A stretch of DNA of 64,000 nucleotides, taken from positions 1 through 64,000 of the forward strand of contig NZ_QICJ01000008.1 in assembly GCF_003201105.1 (NCBI RefSeq), read 5' to 3'. Shown here one piece after another: positions 25,967 through 35,071 of the stretch. A program made the translations under genes and the position numbers. Position 1 is the stretch's first letter; every line of letters begins with the position of its first letter. The stretch comes from Dyella sp. AtDHG13 (GTDB lineage: Bacteria > Pseudomonadota > Gammaproteobacteria > Xanthomonadales > Rhodanobacteraceae). The notes under the pieces are model-generated. The model had not been told where the DNA came from, did no database searches, and saw nothing but the letters and a program-made list of their open reading frames with translations.

Positions 25967-28900
25967 ATGAAACTCGCCCAATATTTCGTGGACAGGCCGA
26001 TCCTGGCCGGCGTCCTTTCCGTGCTGATCGTCATCGCGGGCAGCATTGCGCTGTTCAAGCTGCCGATCAGCGAATACCCCGAAGTGGTGCCGCCGACCGT
26101 GGTGGTGCGCGCTTCCTATCCCGGCGCCAATCCCAAGGTGATCGCCGAAACCGTCGCCACGCCGCTGGAAGAACAGATCAACGGCGTGGAAGGCATGCTC
26201 TACACCAGCTCGCAGTCCACCAGCGACGGCGCGATGACGCTGACCGTCACCTTCGCGCTGGGCACGGACCTGGACAACGCGCAGGTGCAGGTGCAGAACC
26301 GCGTGTCGCAGGCGCTGCCGCGCCTGCCCGAGGAAGTGCAGCGACTGGGCGTGACCACGCAGAAGAGCTCGCCCGACCTCACCATGGTGGTGCACCTGAT
26401 CTCGCCGGACCAGCGCTACGACATGCTGTACCTGTCGAACTATGCGCGCCTGCACATCAAGGATCAGCTCGCCCGCCTCGATGGCGTCGGCGACGTGCAG
26501 ATCTTCGGCGCCGGCGAATACAGCATGCGCGTTTGGCTCGATCCCGATCGCCTGGCCACGCGCCAGCTGACCACGGGCGACGTGGTGCACGCGATCCAGG
26601 AGCAGAACATCACCGTGGCGGCCGGTGCGCTGAACGCGCCGCCGGGGCCGACCAATGCCGCGTTCCAGCTCAACATCAACACGCAGGGCCGACTGATCAC
26701 CGAGGAAGACTTCCTCAACATCATCGTGCGCAAGGACGCCGACGGCTCCTTCGTGCACCTGCGCGACGTGGCGCGCGTCGAACTGGGCGCCAACAGCTAT
26801 GCGCTGCGCAGTCTGCTCAACAACCAGCCGGCCGTGGCGCTGCCGATCTTCCAGCGCCCAGGTTCCAACGCCATCCAGATCTCGGACGAAGTCCGCGCGC
26901 TGATGGCCGACCTGAAGAAGGATTTCCCGCAGGGCGTGGACTACCAGATCGTGTATGACCCCACGGTATTCGTGCGCGGTTCGATCGAGGCGGTGGTGCA
27001 CACGCTGTTCGAAGCGATCCTGCTGGTCGTGCTGGTGGTGATCCTGTTCCTGCAGACCTGGCGCGCGTCGATCATCCCGCTGGTCGCCGTGCCGGTGTCG
27101 CTGATCGGCACCTTCGCGGTGATGCTGATGTTCGGCTTCTCGCTCAACGCGCTGTCCCTGTTCGGCCTGGTGCTGGCCATCGGCATCGTGGTGGACGACG
27201 CCATCGTGGTGGTGGAAAACGTCGAGCGACACATCGAGCACGGACTGTCACCCAAGGAAGCCACGCGCAAGGCAATGACCGAAGTCACCGGCCCCATCGT
27301 GGCGACAGCGCTGGTGCTGTGCGCGGTGTTCGTGCCGGCGGCCTTCATCAGCGGCCTGACCGGCCAGTTCTACCGCCAGTTCGCGCTGACCATCGCCATC
27401 TCCACGGTGATCTCGGCCTTCAACTCGCTCACGCTGAGCCCGGCGCTGTCGGCCCTGCTGCTGCAGGAACATGGCGCGCCGAAGGACAAGCTGAGCCGCT
27501 TCATCGACCGTGCATTCGGGTGGCTGTTCCGTCCATTCAACCGCCTGTTCGTCACCAGCGCCAACCGTTACGTGGGCGGTGTGAAACGCATCCTGCGCTC
27601 GGGCGGCATCGCGCTGGTCATCTACGGCGGTCTCGTGTTGCTGGGCCTGTTCGGCTTCGCCCACGTGCCGACCGGTTTCGTGCCGGCGCAGGACAAGCAG
27701 TACCTGGTGTCGTTCGCGCAGCTGCCGGATGCCGCCTCGCTGGACCGTTCGGAAGACGTGATCCGCCGCATGAGCGACATCGCGCTCAAGCAGCCGGGCG
27801 TGGAGAGTGCGGTGGCGTTCCCGGGCCTGTCGATCAACGGCTTCACCAACAGCACCAACTCCGGCATCGTGTTCGTGACGCTCAAGCCGTTCGAGGAACG
27901 TCGCGATGCATCGCTGTCGGCCGGTGCCATCACCGCGGCCCTGCAGCAGAAGTACGCGGGCATCCAGGACGCCTACATCGCGATCTTCCCGCCGCCGCCG
28001 GTCAACGGCCTGGGCACCATCGGCGGCTTCCGCCTGCAGGTGGAGGACCGTTCGGATGCGGGCTTCGAGGAGCTGTACAAGCAGACCCAGGGCCTGATCC
28101 AGGCCAGCACCAAGGTGCCTTCGCTGGCGGGGCTGTTCTCCAGCTACCAGGTGAGCGTGCCGCAGATCGACGCGAACGTGGATCGCGAAAAGGCGAAGGC
28201 CGAAGGCGTGGACCTGAGCGATGTCTACCAGACCATGCAGGCCTACCTGGGCTCGCTCTACGTGAACGACTTCAACCGCTTTGGCCGTACGTACCAGGTG
28301 AACGTGTCCGCGGAACCGAGCTACCGCCACGAGGCGAGCGACATACTGCAACTCAAGACGCGCAGCGCCTCGGGTGAAATGATTCCGCTGGGTTCGTTCC
28401 TCACCGTGAACCAGACCGTGGGCCCGGATCGCGTGCAGCACTACAACGGTTATCCCACCGCCGAGATCAACGGCGGGCCGGCACCGGGCTACAGCAGTGG
28501 CCAGGCGCAGGCAGCCATCGAAAAACTGGCGGCGGAGAACCTGCCCAACGGCATGACCTTCGAGTGGACCGAGCTGACCTATCAGCAGATCCTCGCCGGC
28601 AACACCGCGGTGCTCGTGTTCCCCTTGTGTGTGCTGCTGGTGTTCCTGGTGCTGGCCTCGCTGTACGAAAGCCTGCTGCTGCCGCTGGCGGTGATCCTGA
28701 TCGTGCCGATGGTGCTGCTGTCCGCGATCTCCGGCGTGTGGATCTCCGGCGGCGACAACAACATCTTCACCCAGATCGGCCTGATCGTGCTGGTGGGCCT
28801 GGCGTGCAAGAACGCGATCCTGATCGTGGAGTTCGCCCGCGAAGCGCAGATCATCGAAGGCATGGACCGCACGCAGGCCGTGCTGGAAGCGGCCCGCCTG

Positions 28901-29164
28901 CGACTGCGCCCGATCCTGATGACCTCGTTCGCTTTCATCATGGGCGTGGTGCCGCTGGTGACCTCGCACGGCGCCGGCGCGGAAATGCGCCACGCGATGG
29001 GTGTAGCGGTGTTCTCGGGCATGTTGGGCGTGACCTTCTTCGGCCTGATCTTCACTCCGCTGTTCTACGTGATGGTGCGCGGCTGGGGCGAACGCATGAG
29101 CGAACGCCGCCGCGCCCGCCGGACTGCGCGCCTCGCGCAGGCCAATCTGATTGAGGAGCACTGA
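25967..29164 (+). CDS. RND efflux transporter permease subunit (HAE1 family, MexF-like)
   Basis: This 1065-residue inner-membrane proton antiporter exports drugs or other hydrophobic compounds from the periplasm and membrane through the tripartite complex. The N-terminus MKLAQYFVDRPILAGVLSVL and the transmembrane helix 4 pair Asp410-Asp411 (GIVVDDAIVVVENVERH) are typical. So is the Lys of helix 10 (LACKNAILIVEFA); these residues form the proton relay. Two large periplasmic loops are complete. The stop is followed directly by the start of the outer-membrane factor gene. The specific substrates cannot be read from sequence; MexF-type pumps typically take chloramphenicol, quinolones and trimethoprim. 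Confidence 0.97.
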   Translation: MKLAQYFVDRPILAGVLSVLIVIAGSIALFKLPISEYPEVVPPTVVVRASYPGANPKVIAETVATPLEEQINGVEGMLYTSSQSTSDGAMTLTVTFALGTDLDNAQVQVQNRVSQALPRLPEEVQRLGVTTQKSSPDLTMVVHLISPDQRYDMLYLSNYARLHIKDQLARLDGVGDVQIFGAGEYSMRVWLDPDRLATRQLTTGDVVHAIQEQNITVAAGALNAPPGPTNAAFQLNINTQGRLITEEDFLNIIVRKDADGSFVHLRDVARVELGANSYALRSLLNNQPAVALPIFQRPGSNAIQISDEVRALMADLKKDFPQGVDYQIVYDPTVFVRGSIEAVVHTLFEAILLVVLVVILFLQTWRASIIPLVAVPVSLIGTFAVMLMFGFSLNALSLFGLVLAIGIVVDDAIVVVENVERHIEHGLSPKEATRKAMTEVTGPIVATALVLCAVFVPAAFISGLTGQFYRQFALTIAISTVISAFNSLTLSPALSALLLQEHGAPKDKLSRFIDRAFGWLFRPFNRLFVTSANRYVGGVKRILRSGGIALVIYGGLVLLGLFGFAHVPTGFVPAQDKQYLVSFAQLPDAASLDRSEDVIRRMSDIALKQPGVESAVAFPGLSINGFTNSTNSGIVFVTLKPFEERRDASLSAGAITAALQQKYAGIQDAYIAIFPPPPVNGLGTIGGFRLQVEDRSDAGFEELYKQTQGLIQASTKVPSLAGLFSSYQVSVPQIDANVDREKAKAEGVDLSDVYQTMQAYLGSLYVNDFNRFGRTYQVNVSAEPSYRHEASDILQLKTRSASGEMIPLGSFLTVNQTVGPDRVQHYNGYPTAEINGGPAPGYSSGQAQAAIEKLAAENLPNGMTFEWTELTYQQILAGNTAVLVFPLCVLLVFLVLASLYESLLLPLAVILIVPMVLLSAISGVWISGGDNNIFTQIGLIVLVGLACKNAILIVEFAREAQIIEGMDRTQAVLEAARLRLRPILMTSFAFIMGVVPLVTSHGAGAEMRHAMGVAVFSGMLGVTFFGLIFTPLFYVMVRGWGERMSERRRARRTARLAQANLIEEH

Positions 29165-29165
29165 T

Positions 29166-30797
29166 ATGTCCTTCTTCAAGAACCTCAAAACCACACTTCT
29201 CCCTCTCCCCGCTGGGGCACGCGGGGAGCGGCCATGGATGGCCGCTGCTCTGAGGAGCGAGGAGAGGGCCGGGGTGAGGGGCCAATCCGGCGATGACCTC
29301 GCCACCGGCGTCGGTTTCATGGATCTGGCCGCAGGCAATTCGCCCGCATGCGCTCCCGTTTCTCGCCGTAGTGCAGCCAAAAAAGTCACCGCCATCGCCG
29401 CCGCCATCATGCTTTCCGGTTGCGTCAGCGTCGGCCCCGACTACCACGCGCCGCAGGAAAAGCCGGTGGCCCTGCAAGGCGTCAACGCGCAGGAGTCCAC
29501 GCAGACCTTCCAGGCGCAGTGGTGGAAGCAGTTCAACGACCCCACGCTGGATACCTTGATCCAGCGCGCGGCCGCGAACAGCCCGGACCTGAAGATCGCC
29601 TTCGCCCGCCTGCGCGAATCGCGTGCGTTGCTCGGCGTAGCCAAGTCGCAGCAGATCCCCGACGTGCAAACCGTGGCGAACTATTCGCGCAGCCGCGAGC
29701 AGCAACCAGGCTTCACCGACCAGCGCACCACCATCACCAGCTACCAGGCCGGCTTTGACGCCAGCTGGGAGATCGACCTGTTCGGCGGCGTGCGCCGTTC
29801 GGTGGAAGCCGCACGCGCGGATGCCGGCGCCAGCGAGGCTTCGCTGCAGGACGCGCAGGTGACGTTGTTCGCCGAAGTCGCGCGCTACTACTTCGACCTG
29901 CGCGGCGTGCAGCTGCGCATCGACGTGGCCAACCGCGACATCGAGAACCAGCGCGAGACGCTGCGCCTGATCCACGCCCGCAACGACATCGGCACGGTGT
30001 CCGAGCAGGACGTGGCCAGCGCCACGGCGCGCCTGAAGTTCGTCGAGGCGCAGCTGCCCACGCTGCAGACGCTGGCGCAGAACGACATGTCGCGTCTGGC
30101 CGTGCTGCTTGGCGAACGTCCGGGTGAACTGGACGTCGACCTGTCGCCGCAGAAGTTCCAGCCCATCGACGTGGCGCTGGATATCGGCAACGCCGGCGAC
30201 GTGCTGCAGCGCCGCCCCGACGTGCGCGTGGCAGAACGCGAGCTCGCCGCGGCGAACGCGCGCATCGGCGTGGCCAAGGCCGACTACTACCCGCACATCA
30301 CGCTGGGCGGTTTCCTGGGCTTTCTCGCCGGCCGCAGCAACGACTTCGGCGGTGCACAGTCGCGTGCATGGTCGATCGCGCCGAGCATCTCGTGGTCCGG
30401 CCTGAATGTGCAGCGCGTGCGTTCCAACGTGAAGGCGAGCGAGGCACGTTCCGATGCCGCGCTGGCCAACTACCAGCGCACAGTGCTGCAGGCCGTGGAA
30501 GACGTGGACAACGCCATCGTCGGCTACAACCTGCAGCGCGAGCGCGTGCTGAAGCTGCAGGACCAGGTGACCAACAGCCGTCACGCCGCCGACCTGGCGC
30601 GCATCCGCTACAACGAAGGTGCCGCCGACTTCCTGCAGCTGCTCGACGCCGAGCGCACGCAGCTGGAGGCGGAAGATTCGCTGGCCGATGCGCAGGCCTC
30701 GATCAACCTGCGTGCCGTGTCGGTATACAAGGCGCTGGGCGGCGGCTGGCAGGCCTGCGCCAGCGAGCGTTGCGACCAGCTGGCCGCGACGCCATGA
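29166..30797 (+). CDS. RND outer-membrane factor lipoprotein (NodT/OprM family) with an inserted repeat near the N-terminus
   Basis: This is the outer-membrane channel of the tripartite pump, 543 residues if read from 29166. The mature part is a standard TolC-like protein starting CVSVGPDYHAP, with LIQRAAANSPDLKIAFARLR and a repeat-type second half. The lipobox LSGC puts the lipid Cys at residue 86. Normal leaders have 15-30 residues. The extra residues come from an in-frame hairpin repeat at about 29201-29284. An internal ATG at 29319 would give a 34-residue leader but has no good ribosome site. The upstream ATG has GAGGAG in the end of the pump gene. Confidence 0.9.
   Translation: MSFFKNLKTTLLPLPAGARGERPWMAAALRSEERAGVRGQSGDDLATGVGFMDLAAGNSPACAPVSRRSAAKKVTAIAAAIMLSGCVSVGPDYHAPQEKPVALQGVNAQESTQTFQAQWWKQFNDPTLDTLIQRAAANSPDLKIAFARLRESRALLGVAKSQQIPDVQTVANYSRSREQQPGFTDQRTTITSYQAGFDASWEIDLFGGVRRSVEAARADAGASEASLQDAQVTLFAEVARYYFDLRGVQLRIDVANRDIENQRETLRLIHARNDIGTVSEQDVASATARLKFVEAQLPTLQTLAQNDMSRLAVLLGERPGELDVDLSPQKFQPIDVALDIGNAGDVLQRRPDVRVAERELAAANARIGVAKADYYPHITLGGFLGFLAGRSNDFGGAQSRAWSIAPSISWSGLNVQRVRSNVKASEARSDAALANYQRTVLQAVEDVDNAIVGYNLQRERVLKLQDQVTNSRHAADLARIRYNEGAADFLQLLDAERTQLEAEDSLADAQASINLRAVSVYKALGGGWQACASERCDQLAATP
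29201..29284. repeat. CTCTCC/GGAGAGG hairpin repeat inserted in the OMF gene
   Basis: The CCCTCTCC at 29201-29208 pairs with GGAGAGGG at 29261-29268. An inner perfect 9-bp hairpin (AGCGGCCAT with ATGGCCGCT) lies at about 29227-29246. The element ends GGGGTGAGGGG. A related copy is at 48489-48535. Its presence explains the abnormal leader of the outer-membrane factor. Confidence 0.65.
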
Positions 30798-31558
30798 GCG
30801 CGGTGGCGTTTCCGGGGAGGCCATCGCGACGCCGCACGCTCGCGCCCGAACCGGAACCGTCACAACGCGTGGCGCTGGTCAGCGGCGCGAATCGTGGGCT
30901 GGGTTTTGAAGTCTCGCGCCAGCTCGCCGCCACCGGCGTCACCGTACTGCTGGGCGCGCGCAAGCCCTTGCTCGGCGAGAAGGCCGCGCGGCAGCTGCGC
31001 CGCGAAGGCGGCACGGTGATCTCCGTGCCGCTGGACGTCACCTCGCCCGACAGCGTGCGCGAACTGGCGGCACACATCGATAGCGAATATGGTCGCCTCG
31101 ACATCCTCGTGAACAATGCCGGCGCGTACTTCGATATCGACGACCAAGCCTCGTCCGTCGACCTGGACATCGTGCGCCAGGCGCTGGAAACCAACCTGCT
31201 CGGCGCGTGGCGACTCACCGAAGCCATGCTTCCGCTGATGCAGCGCCACGGCTACGGCCGCATCGTGAACGTGTCCAGCGGTTGCGGCGCGGTGGAAAGC
31301 GAAGGCGCCAGCTGCCCTGCCTATCGCGTGTCCAAGGCCGCGCTCAACAGCCACACGCGCATGCTGGCCGCGGAACTCGCCGGCAGCGGCATCCTCGTCA
31401 ATGCCGTGTGTCCGGGCTGGGTCGCCACCGACATGGGCGGCCATGGCGGCCGCCCTGTGGCCGACGGCGCCGAAGGCATCGTATGGGCGGCCATGCTGCC
31501 CTCGCGGCCGGCCGTCAACGGTGGCTTCTTCCGCGATCGGCAGCGCATCGATTGGTGA
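30794..31558 (+). CDS. SDR family NAD(P)-dependent oxidoreductase
   Basis: This is a 254-residue classical SDR. It has the coenzyme motif SGANRGLG, the NNAG motif (ILVNNAGAYFD), a catalytic Ser (IVNVSSGCGA) and YRVSK as the YxxxK pair. PGWVATDM follows. An unusual arginine- and proline-rich extension of about 24 residues precedes the first strand. The start overlaps the outer-membrane factor stop (ATGA), so it is the fourth gene of the efflux operon. It may modify or detoxify compounds related to the pump's inducer; this is inference. Confidence 0.9.
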   Translation: MSAVAFPGRPSRRRTLAPEPEPSQRVALVSGANRGLGFEVSRQLAATGVTVLLGARKPLLGEKAARQLRREGGTVISVPLDVTSPDSVRELAAHIDSEYGRLDILVNNAGAYFDIDDQASSVDLDIVRQALETNLLGAWRLTEAMLPLMQRHGYGRIVNVSSGCGAVESEGASCPAYRVSKAALNSHTRMLAAELAGSGILVNAVCPGWVATDMGGHGGRPVADGAEGIVWAAMLPSRPAVNGGFFRDRQRIDW

Positions 31559-31599
31559 TATTCCGCTTTACACCATTTATCAGCATAAGGAAGGCTGTC

Positions 31600-32631
31600 A
31601 TGTCGCACGATCGATCGACCCATCAACGCATCGTCCTCGCCAACCGTCCCTACGGAGAGCCGACGCTGCAGGATTTCCGCGTTGAAACAGCCGCCATACC
31701 CCACCCCGCCGAGGGCCAGCTGCTGCTGCGCACGCTCTATCTCTCGCTTGATCCCTATATGCGCAATCTCATGGATGAGGCGGGCACCAGCTATGCGTCG
31801 GCCGTACCTGTCGGTGCAGCCATGGTTGGCGGCACGGTGAGTCGCGTCGAGGTATCCAGGCATCCGGACTTCCAAGCCGGTGACCTGGTGCTGGGTTCGT
31901 CGGGTTGGCAGGAATACGCCTTGGCCGACGCGGCGGAACTGACCCATCTCCACGACATGGCCAGGCCGTCGCTCGCGCTCAGCGGCCTGGGCATGACCGC
32001 ATTCACCGCCTACGTGGGTCTGCTGGACATCGGCACGCCCAAGGCCGGTGAGACCGTGGTAGTGGCGGCAGCCACGGGCGCCGTCGGCGCCATGGTCGGC
32101 CAGATCGCGAAGCTCAAGGGCGCGCGCGTGGTGGGCATCGCGGGCGGCGCAGACAAATGCGCGTACGCGGTGGACGAACTCGGCTTCGATGCCTGCGTGG
32201 ACCGCCGCGATCCCGCCTTTGCGGAACAGCTCGCCGCCGCCTGCCCCGACGGCATCGATGTCTATTTCGAGAACGTCGGCGGCGCCGTGTTCGACGCGGT
32301 GCTGCCGCTGTTGAATATCGGCGCACGCGTGCCGGTGTGCGGTTTCATTGCGCATTACAACGACAAGGCCTCGGCCGGCCCGGACCGTTTGCCGGCGGTG
32401 ACTTCGGCGATCCTGCAGAAGCGCATTCGCATGCAGGGCTTCATCATCCTCGATCACTACGCCACGCGGTTCGATGCGTTCCGCCGCGACATGGAGGCAT
32501 GGATCGCCAGCGGCCAGGTCAAGGTGCGCGAGGACATGGTGGAGGGTCTGGAGAACGCACCGGCCGCATTCATCGGCCTGCTCCAGGGTCGCAACTTCGG
32601 CAAGCTGGTGGTGCGCGTCGCACAGGACTGA
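31600..32631 (+). CDS. NADP-dependent oxidoreductase (MDR, leukotriene B4 dehydrogenase/CurA-like)
   Basis: This 343-residue zinc-free medium-chain reductase belongs to the alkenal/one double-bond reductase group. It has an N-terminal TLYLSLDPYMRNLMDE, a Rossmann motif VVVAAATGAVGAMVGQIAKL and the group-typical GIDVYFENVGG and RMQGFIILDHY. These enzymes reduce the double bond of enones such as curcumin or lipid alkenals using NADPH. A strong AAGGAAGG lies upstream. It follows the SDR by 41 bp and is probably the last gene of the efflux transcript. MexEF-OprN has a comparable neighbour, the MDR-family MexS. Confidence 0.92.
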   Translation: MSHDRSTHQRIVLANRPYGEPTLQDFRVETAAIPHPAEGQLLLRTLYLSLDPYMRNLMDEAGTSYASAVPVGAAMVGGTVSRVEVSRHPDFQAGDLVLGSSGWQEYALADAAELTHLHDMARPSLALSGLGMTAFTAYVGLLDIGTPKAGETVVVAAATGAVGAMVGQIAKLKGARVVGIAGGADKCAYAVDELGFDACVDRRDPAFAEQLAAACPDGIDVYFENVGGAVFDAVLPLLNIGARVPVCGFIAHYNDKASAGPDRLPAVTSAILQKRIRMQGFIILDHYATRFDAFRRDMEAWIASGQVKVREDMVEGLENAPAAFIGLLQGRNFGKLVVRVAQD

Positions 32632-32661
32632 GCGAACACGACCAAAACCGGCGCCACGCGA

Positions 32662-33123
32662 CTACAGCGGTTGGCGGTAGACGATAAACCCCGACTTCTG
32701 GGCCAGCTTGTCGTACAGCTGCATGGCCGTTGCGTTGGTCTCATGCGTCTGCCAGTACACGCGCGAGGCGCCCGCTTCGCGGGCCTGCGCGTAGACGGCC
32801 TCGATCAGCGCGCGGCCCACGCCCAGGCCGCGTGCTTCCGGCACAGTGAACAGGTCCTGCAGATAGCAGCTGTTCGCAGGATGTGTGGTGTTGCGGTGGA
32901 AGAGGTAATGCGCAAGGCCGAGCAGCTGGCCGTCGCGTTCGGCCACCAGCGCATGCATCGGTTCGGCGGGATCGAGAAAACGCATCCATGCGACGCGCGT
33001 GAATTCGTCCGGCAAGGCCGTATCCCCGCTGCGGCCGTAGAACGCGTTGTAGCCGTCCCACAGCGGTTTCCAGGCGACAAAGTCGCTGTCGGTCACGGCG
33101 CGGATGACGAGTGCGCTGCTCAT
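32662..33123 (-). CDS. GNAT family N-acetyltransferase
   Basis: This cytoplasmic acetyl-CoA-dependent acetyltransferase has about 153 residues. The acetyl-CoA-binding motif A is in FTVPEARGLGVGRALIEAVY, and the C-terminal strand reads SRVYWQTHETNATAMQLYDK. The ATG at 33123 lies 7 bp after the AI-2E family gene stop, so it is the last gene of the five-gene membrane operon above it. The substrate is unknown. The opening segment (DFVAWKPLWDGYNAFYGR) is typical of a well-spread GNAT subgroup of unknown role. Confidence 0.88.
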   Translation of the reverse strand: MSSALVIRAVTDSDFVAWKPLWDGYNAFYGRSGDTALPDEFTRVAWMRFLDPAEPMHALVAERDGQLLGLAHYLFHRNTTHPANSCYLQDLFTVPEARGLGVGRALIEAVYAQAREAGASRVYWQTHETNATAMQLYDKLAQKSGFIVYRQPL

Positions 33124-33130
33124 CGTGGGA

Positions 33131-34297
33131 TCAGCGTTGCACCATGCGCGCGAACCAACGCCAGCCGCGCACGCGCTCGGCCACGAGCTTGGCGCTGGTG
33201 AGCATGGGCACGGCCAGCAGCGCACCCGGAATGCCCCACAGCCATCCCCAGATCAGCAGCCACAGCAGGATCGCGATGGGGCTGAGCCGCATGCGGTGTC
33301 CCTGGATCAACGGCGTGACCACGTTGCCCTCGAACGCCGTGATGCCGGCGAACGTAAGCGCGGGCAGCAACGCCGCGCCCGCCTGGTTGAAATTGAGCAG
33401 GCCCACCACCGCCAGCACGGCCGTGGTGCTGATCGCGCCCACGTAGGGGATGAAGTTGGCGAGCATGGCCACGGTGCCCCACAGCAGCGGATCGGGCATG
33501 TGGTACAGCCACAGCATGCCTGCCGTCACCGCGCCGAGCGCGGCGTTGATCAGGGTGGCGGTGAGGATGTAGCGCGACACTTCATACTGAATGCCGCGCA
33601 CTACCGACACCGCGTGCCGCTTGTAGCCAAAGCTTGGCGAGGCCTCGACCAGCCGCCGCAGCATCAGGTCGCCGTAGACCAGGAAGAAGAACACCAGCAA
33701 CACCACCGTGAGCACGCCCGCCAGCACCTTCGGCGTGGTGGCGACCACATCCCAGAGGGTGATGGACAGCGGCGACTGCGCCGAGCCCTGCACGCGCGTC
33801 GGGCCGGTGAGACCCTGCGTAGCGCGGTTGGCGGCTTCCAGCGGCTGCAGCACGCTGCGCAGCTTGGGCAGGAAGCCGCGAATGGCCGTGGGCGCTTCGT
33901 GCACCCAGCCCAGGGCCGGCTGCGTGAGCATGCCGATGCCCGAACCGATGGCGGCGATCAGGCCGATGGTCAGCACGCTGGCCGCGAGCCAGCGCGGAAT
34001 GCCCAGATGCGCGCAGCGCGCCACCAGCGGATTCAGCGCCAGCCCGATGAAGGAGGCCAGCACCAGCGGTATCAGCAGCTGCTTGGTGAGGGTCACCGTG
34101 TACAGCAGCGCCAGCGCCAGGAAGATGTTGAGCACGATGCGGATGCCGCGCAGGTGACGGCGCGCGCTTTGCGTGCGCTGCACGCGCATCAGGTTCGTCC
34201 GCGGCTCGCGGCGGGGCACCATGGCTTCAATGGGCAAATCCGGCGCCGCCGCGTCGCCCTGGTCGACCGGCGGTGGCGGCGGCGTAGGCGTGTTCAT
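33131..34297 (-). CDS. AI-2E family transporter (TqsA/PerM-like)
   Basis: This inner-membrane protein has about 388 residues and the typical topology of about eight transmembrane helices. Three lie near the N-terminus (LLIPLVLASFIGLALNPLVA and neighbours). The central soluble region ends before LLVFFFLVYGDLMLRRLVE, and a conserved block GTVAMLANFIPYVGAIST follows. The family includes TqsA, associated with autoinducer-2 export, and others acting in proton-sodium exchange; which applies here is unknown. Its start overlaps the stop of the small membrane protein upstream, so the genes are coupled. Confidence 0.9.
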   Translation of the reverse strand: MNTPTPPPPPVDQGDAAAPDLPIEAMVPRREPRTNLMRVQRTQSARRHLRGIRIVLNIFLALALLYTVTLTKQLLIPLVLASFIGLALNPLVARCAHLGIPRWLAASVLTIGLIAAIGSGIGMLTQPALGWVHEAPTAIRGFLPKLRSVLQPLEAANRATQGLTGPTRVQGSAQSPLSITLWDVVATTPKVLAGVLTVVLLVFFFLVYGDLMLRRLVEASPSFGYKRHAVSVVRGIQYEVSRYILTATLINAALGAVTAGMLWLYHMPDPLLWGTVAMLANFIPYVGAISTTAVLAVVGLLNFNQAGAALLPALTFAGITAFEGNVVTPLIQGHRMRLSPIAILLWLLIWGWLWGIPGALLAVPMLTSAKLVAERVRGWRWFARMVQR

Positions 34298-34584
34298 GAC
34301 GGCTCGGTGCCGTCCTGCATGAACTCGGCCACCATGCGCATGGCCTGACCGGCCACCTCGGCGGCGGTGCCGCTCAGCAAGGCGCCCAGGCCGGGCACGC
34401 GCAGCGGATGCACGTTGAGCTGGCCGAGCACGAAACCCGCGCCCGCCGCCACGCCCACGGTGGTCAGCGGATAGCGCCGGCCGCGCGACAGCAGCGCCTG
34501 CGCGGGTCGGGCCAGTTCCTCGCGAGCGTCCTGCACGCGGCCTTGCGCATCGCGTACCGCGTGCAATTGCTTGATGAGGCTCAT
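34294..34584 (-). CDS. Small membrane-associated protein, YqjK-like by position
   Basis: This 96-residue protein has one hydrophobic segment (TTVGVAAGAGFVLGQLNV) and a charged N-terminal half (AREELARPAQALLSRGRR). It starts inside the end of the holin-like gene and overlaps the AI-2E gene start, so all three are translationally coupled. In E. coli yqjD-yqjE-yqjK occur in this order, so it occupies the yqjK position. I base the comparison on order and size, not on clear sequence similarity. Confidence 0.6.
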   Translation of the reverse strand: MSLIKQLHAVRDAQGRVQDAREELARPAQALLSRGRRYPLTTVGVAAGAGFVLGQLNVHPLRVPGLGALLSGTAAEVAGQAMRMVAEFMQDGTEPS

Positions 34585-35045
34585 GGCACGTCCTCCGGGC
34601 GGGATGGACCCTGCGCATCGGAACGGCGCAGGGCGTCGCGCATCATCGCATTCCATTCGCCCCGCGTCGCGGGCAAGGTCATCCAGTGCATGCAGCGGCG
34701 GAACAGCAGCAGCGCGCCGCCCAGAAAGGCCAGCTCCACCACGGCGAGCGCGGCCAGCGCCCACGTCCACGAACCGAACCATTGCGCCAGCAGCCAGCCG
34801 ATCAGGCCCAGCAGGGTCAAGCCGAGGCCCACGCCCGCCACGGTGGCGACCAGTCCGGCGACGAGTATCCAGTGCACGGCGCTGCGGGCCAGGCCCAGCT
34901 CGGCCGACAACAGCTTGAGCTGGGCACCGAACAACGTCTGGAAAGCGCGACCGAGGCGGCCGATGTCGTCCAGCAGCCCCGGCGGCGCAGCAGGTGGCGT
35001 CTCGTCAGGCGAGGCGGGCGCGTCATCGCGTCCGGTCTGGTCCAT
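34581..35045 (-). CDS. Phage holin family / YqjE-like membrane protein
   Basis: This 154-residue protein has two clear transmembrane segments (WILVAGLVATVAGVGLGLTL and WALAALAVVELAFLGGALLL) framed by a proline-rich N-terminus and a basic tail. This pattern and the neighbours fit the YqjE/holin-superfamily-III group. These proteins are not lytic holins as far as is known. They are membrane proteins induced at stationary phase in E. coli together with YqjD. It lies 26 bp downstream of the YqjD-like gene and overlaps the next gene by 4 bp. Confidence 0.8.
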   Translation of the reverse strand: MDQTGRDDAPASPDETPPAAPPGLLDDIGRLGRAFQTLFGAQLKLLSAELGLARSAVHWILVAGLVATVAGVGLGLTLLGLIGWLLAQWFGSWTWALAALAVVELAFLGGALLLFRRCMHWMTLPATRGEWNAMMRDALRRSDAQGPSRPEDVP

Positions 35046-35071
35046 CCACTATCCCCAGGTAGCTACGGCTG

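Noticed and set aside
27248-29410. 720-codon antisense frame across the RND pump gene
   Set aside because: Long antisense frames are common in GC-rich coding DNA. The sense strand has a full RND transporter with all motifs.
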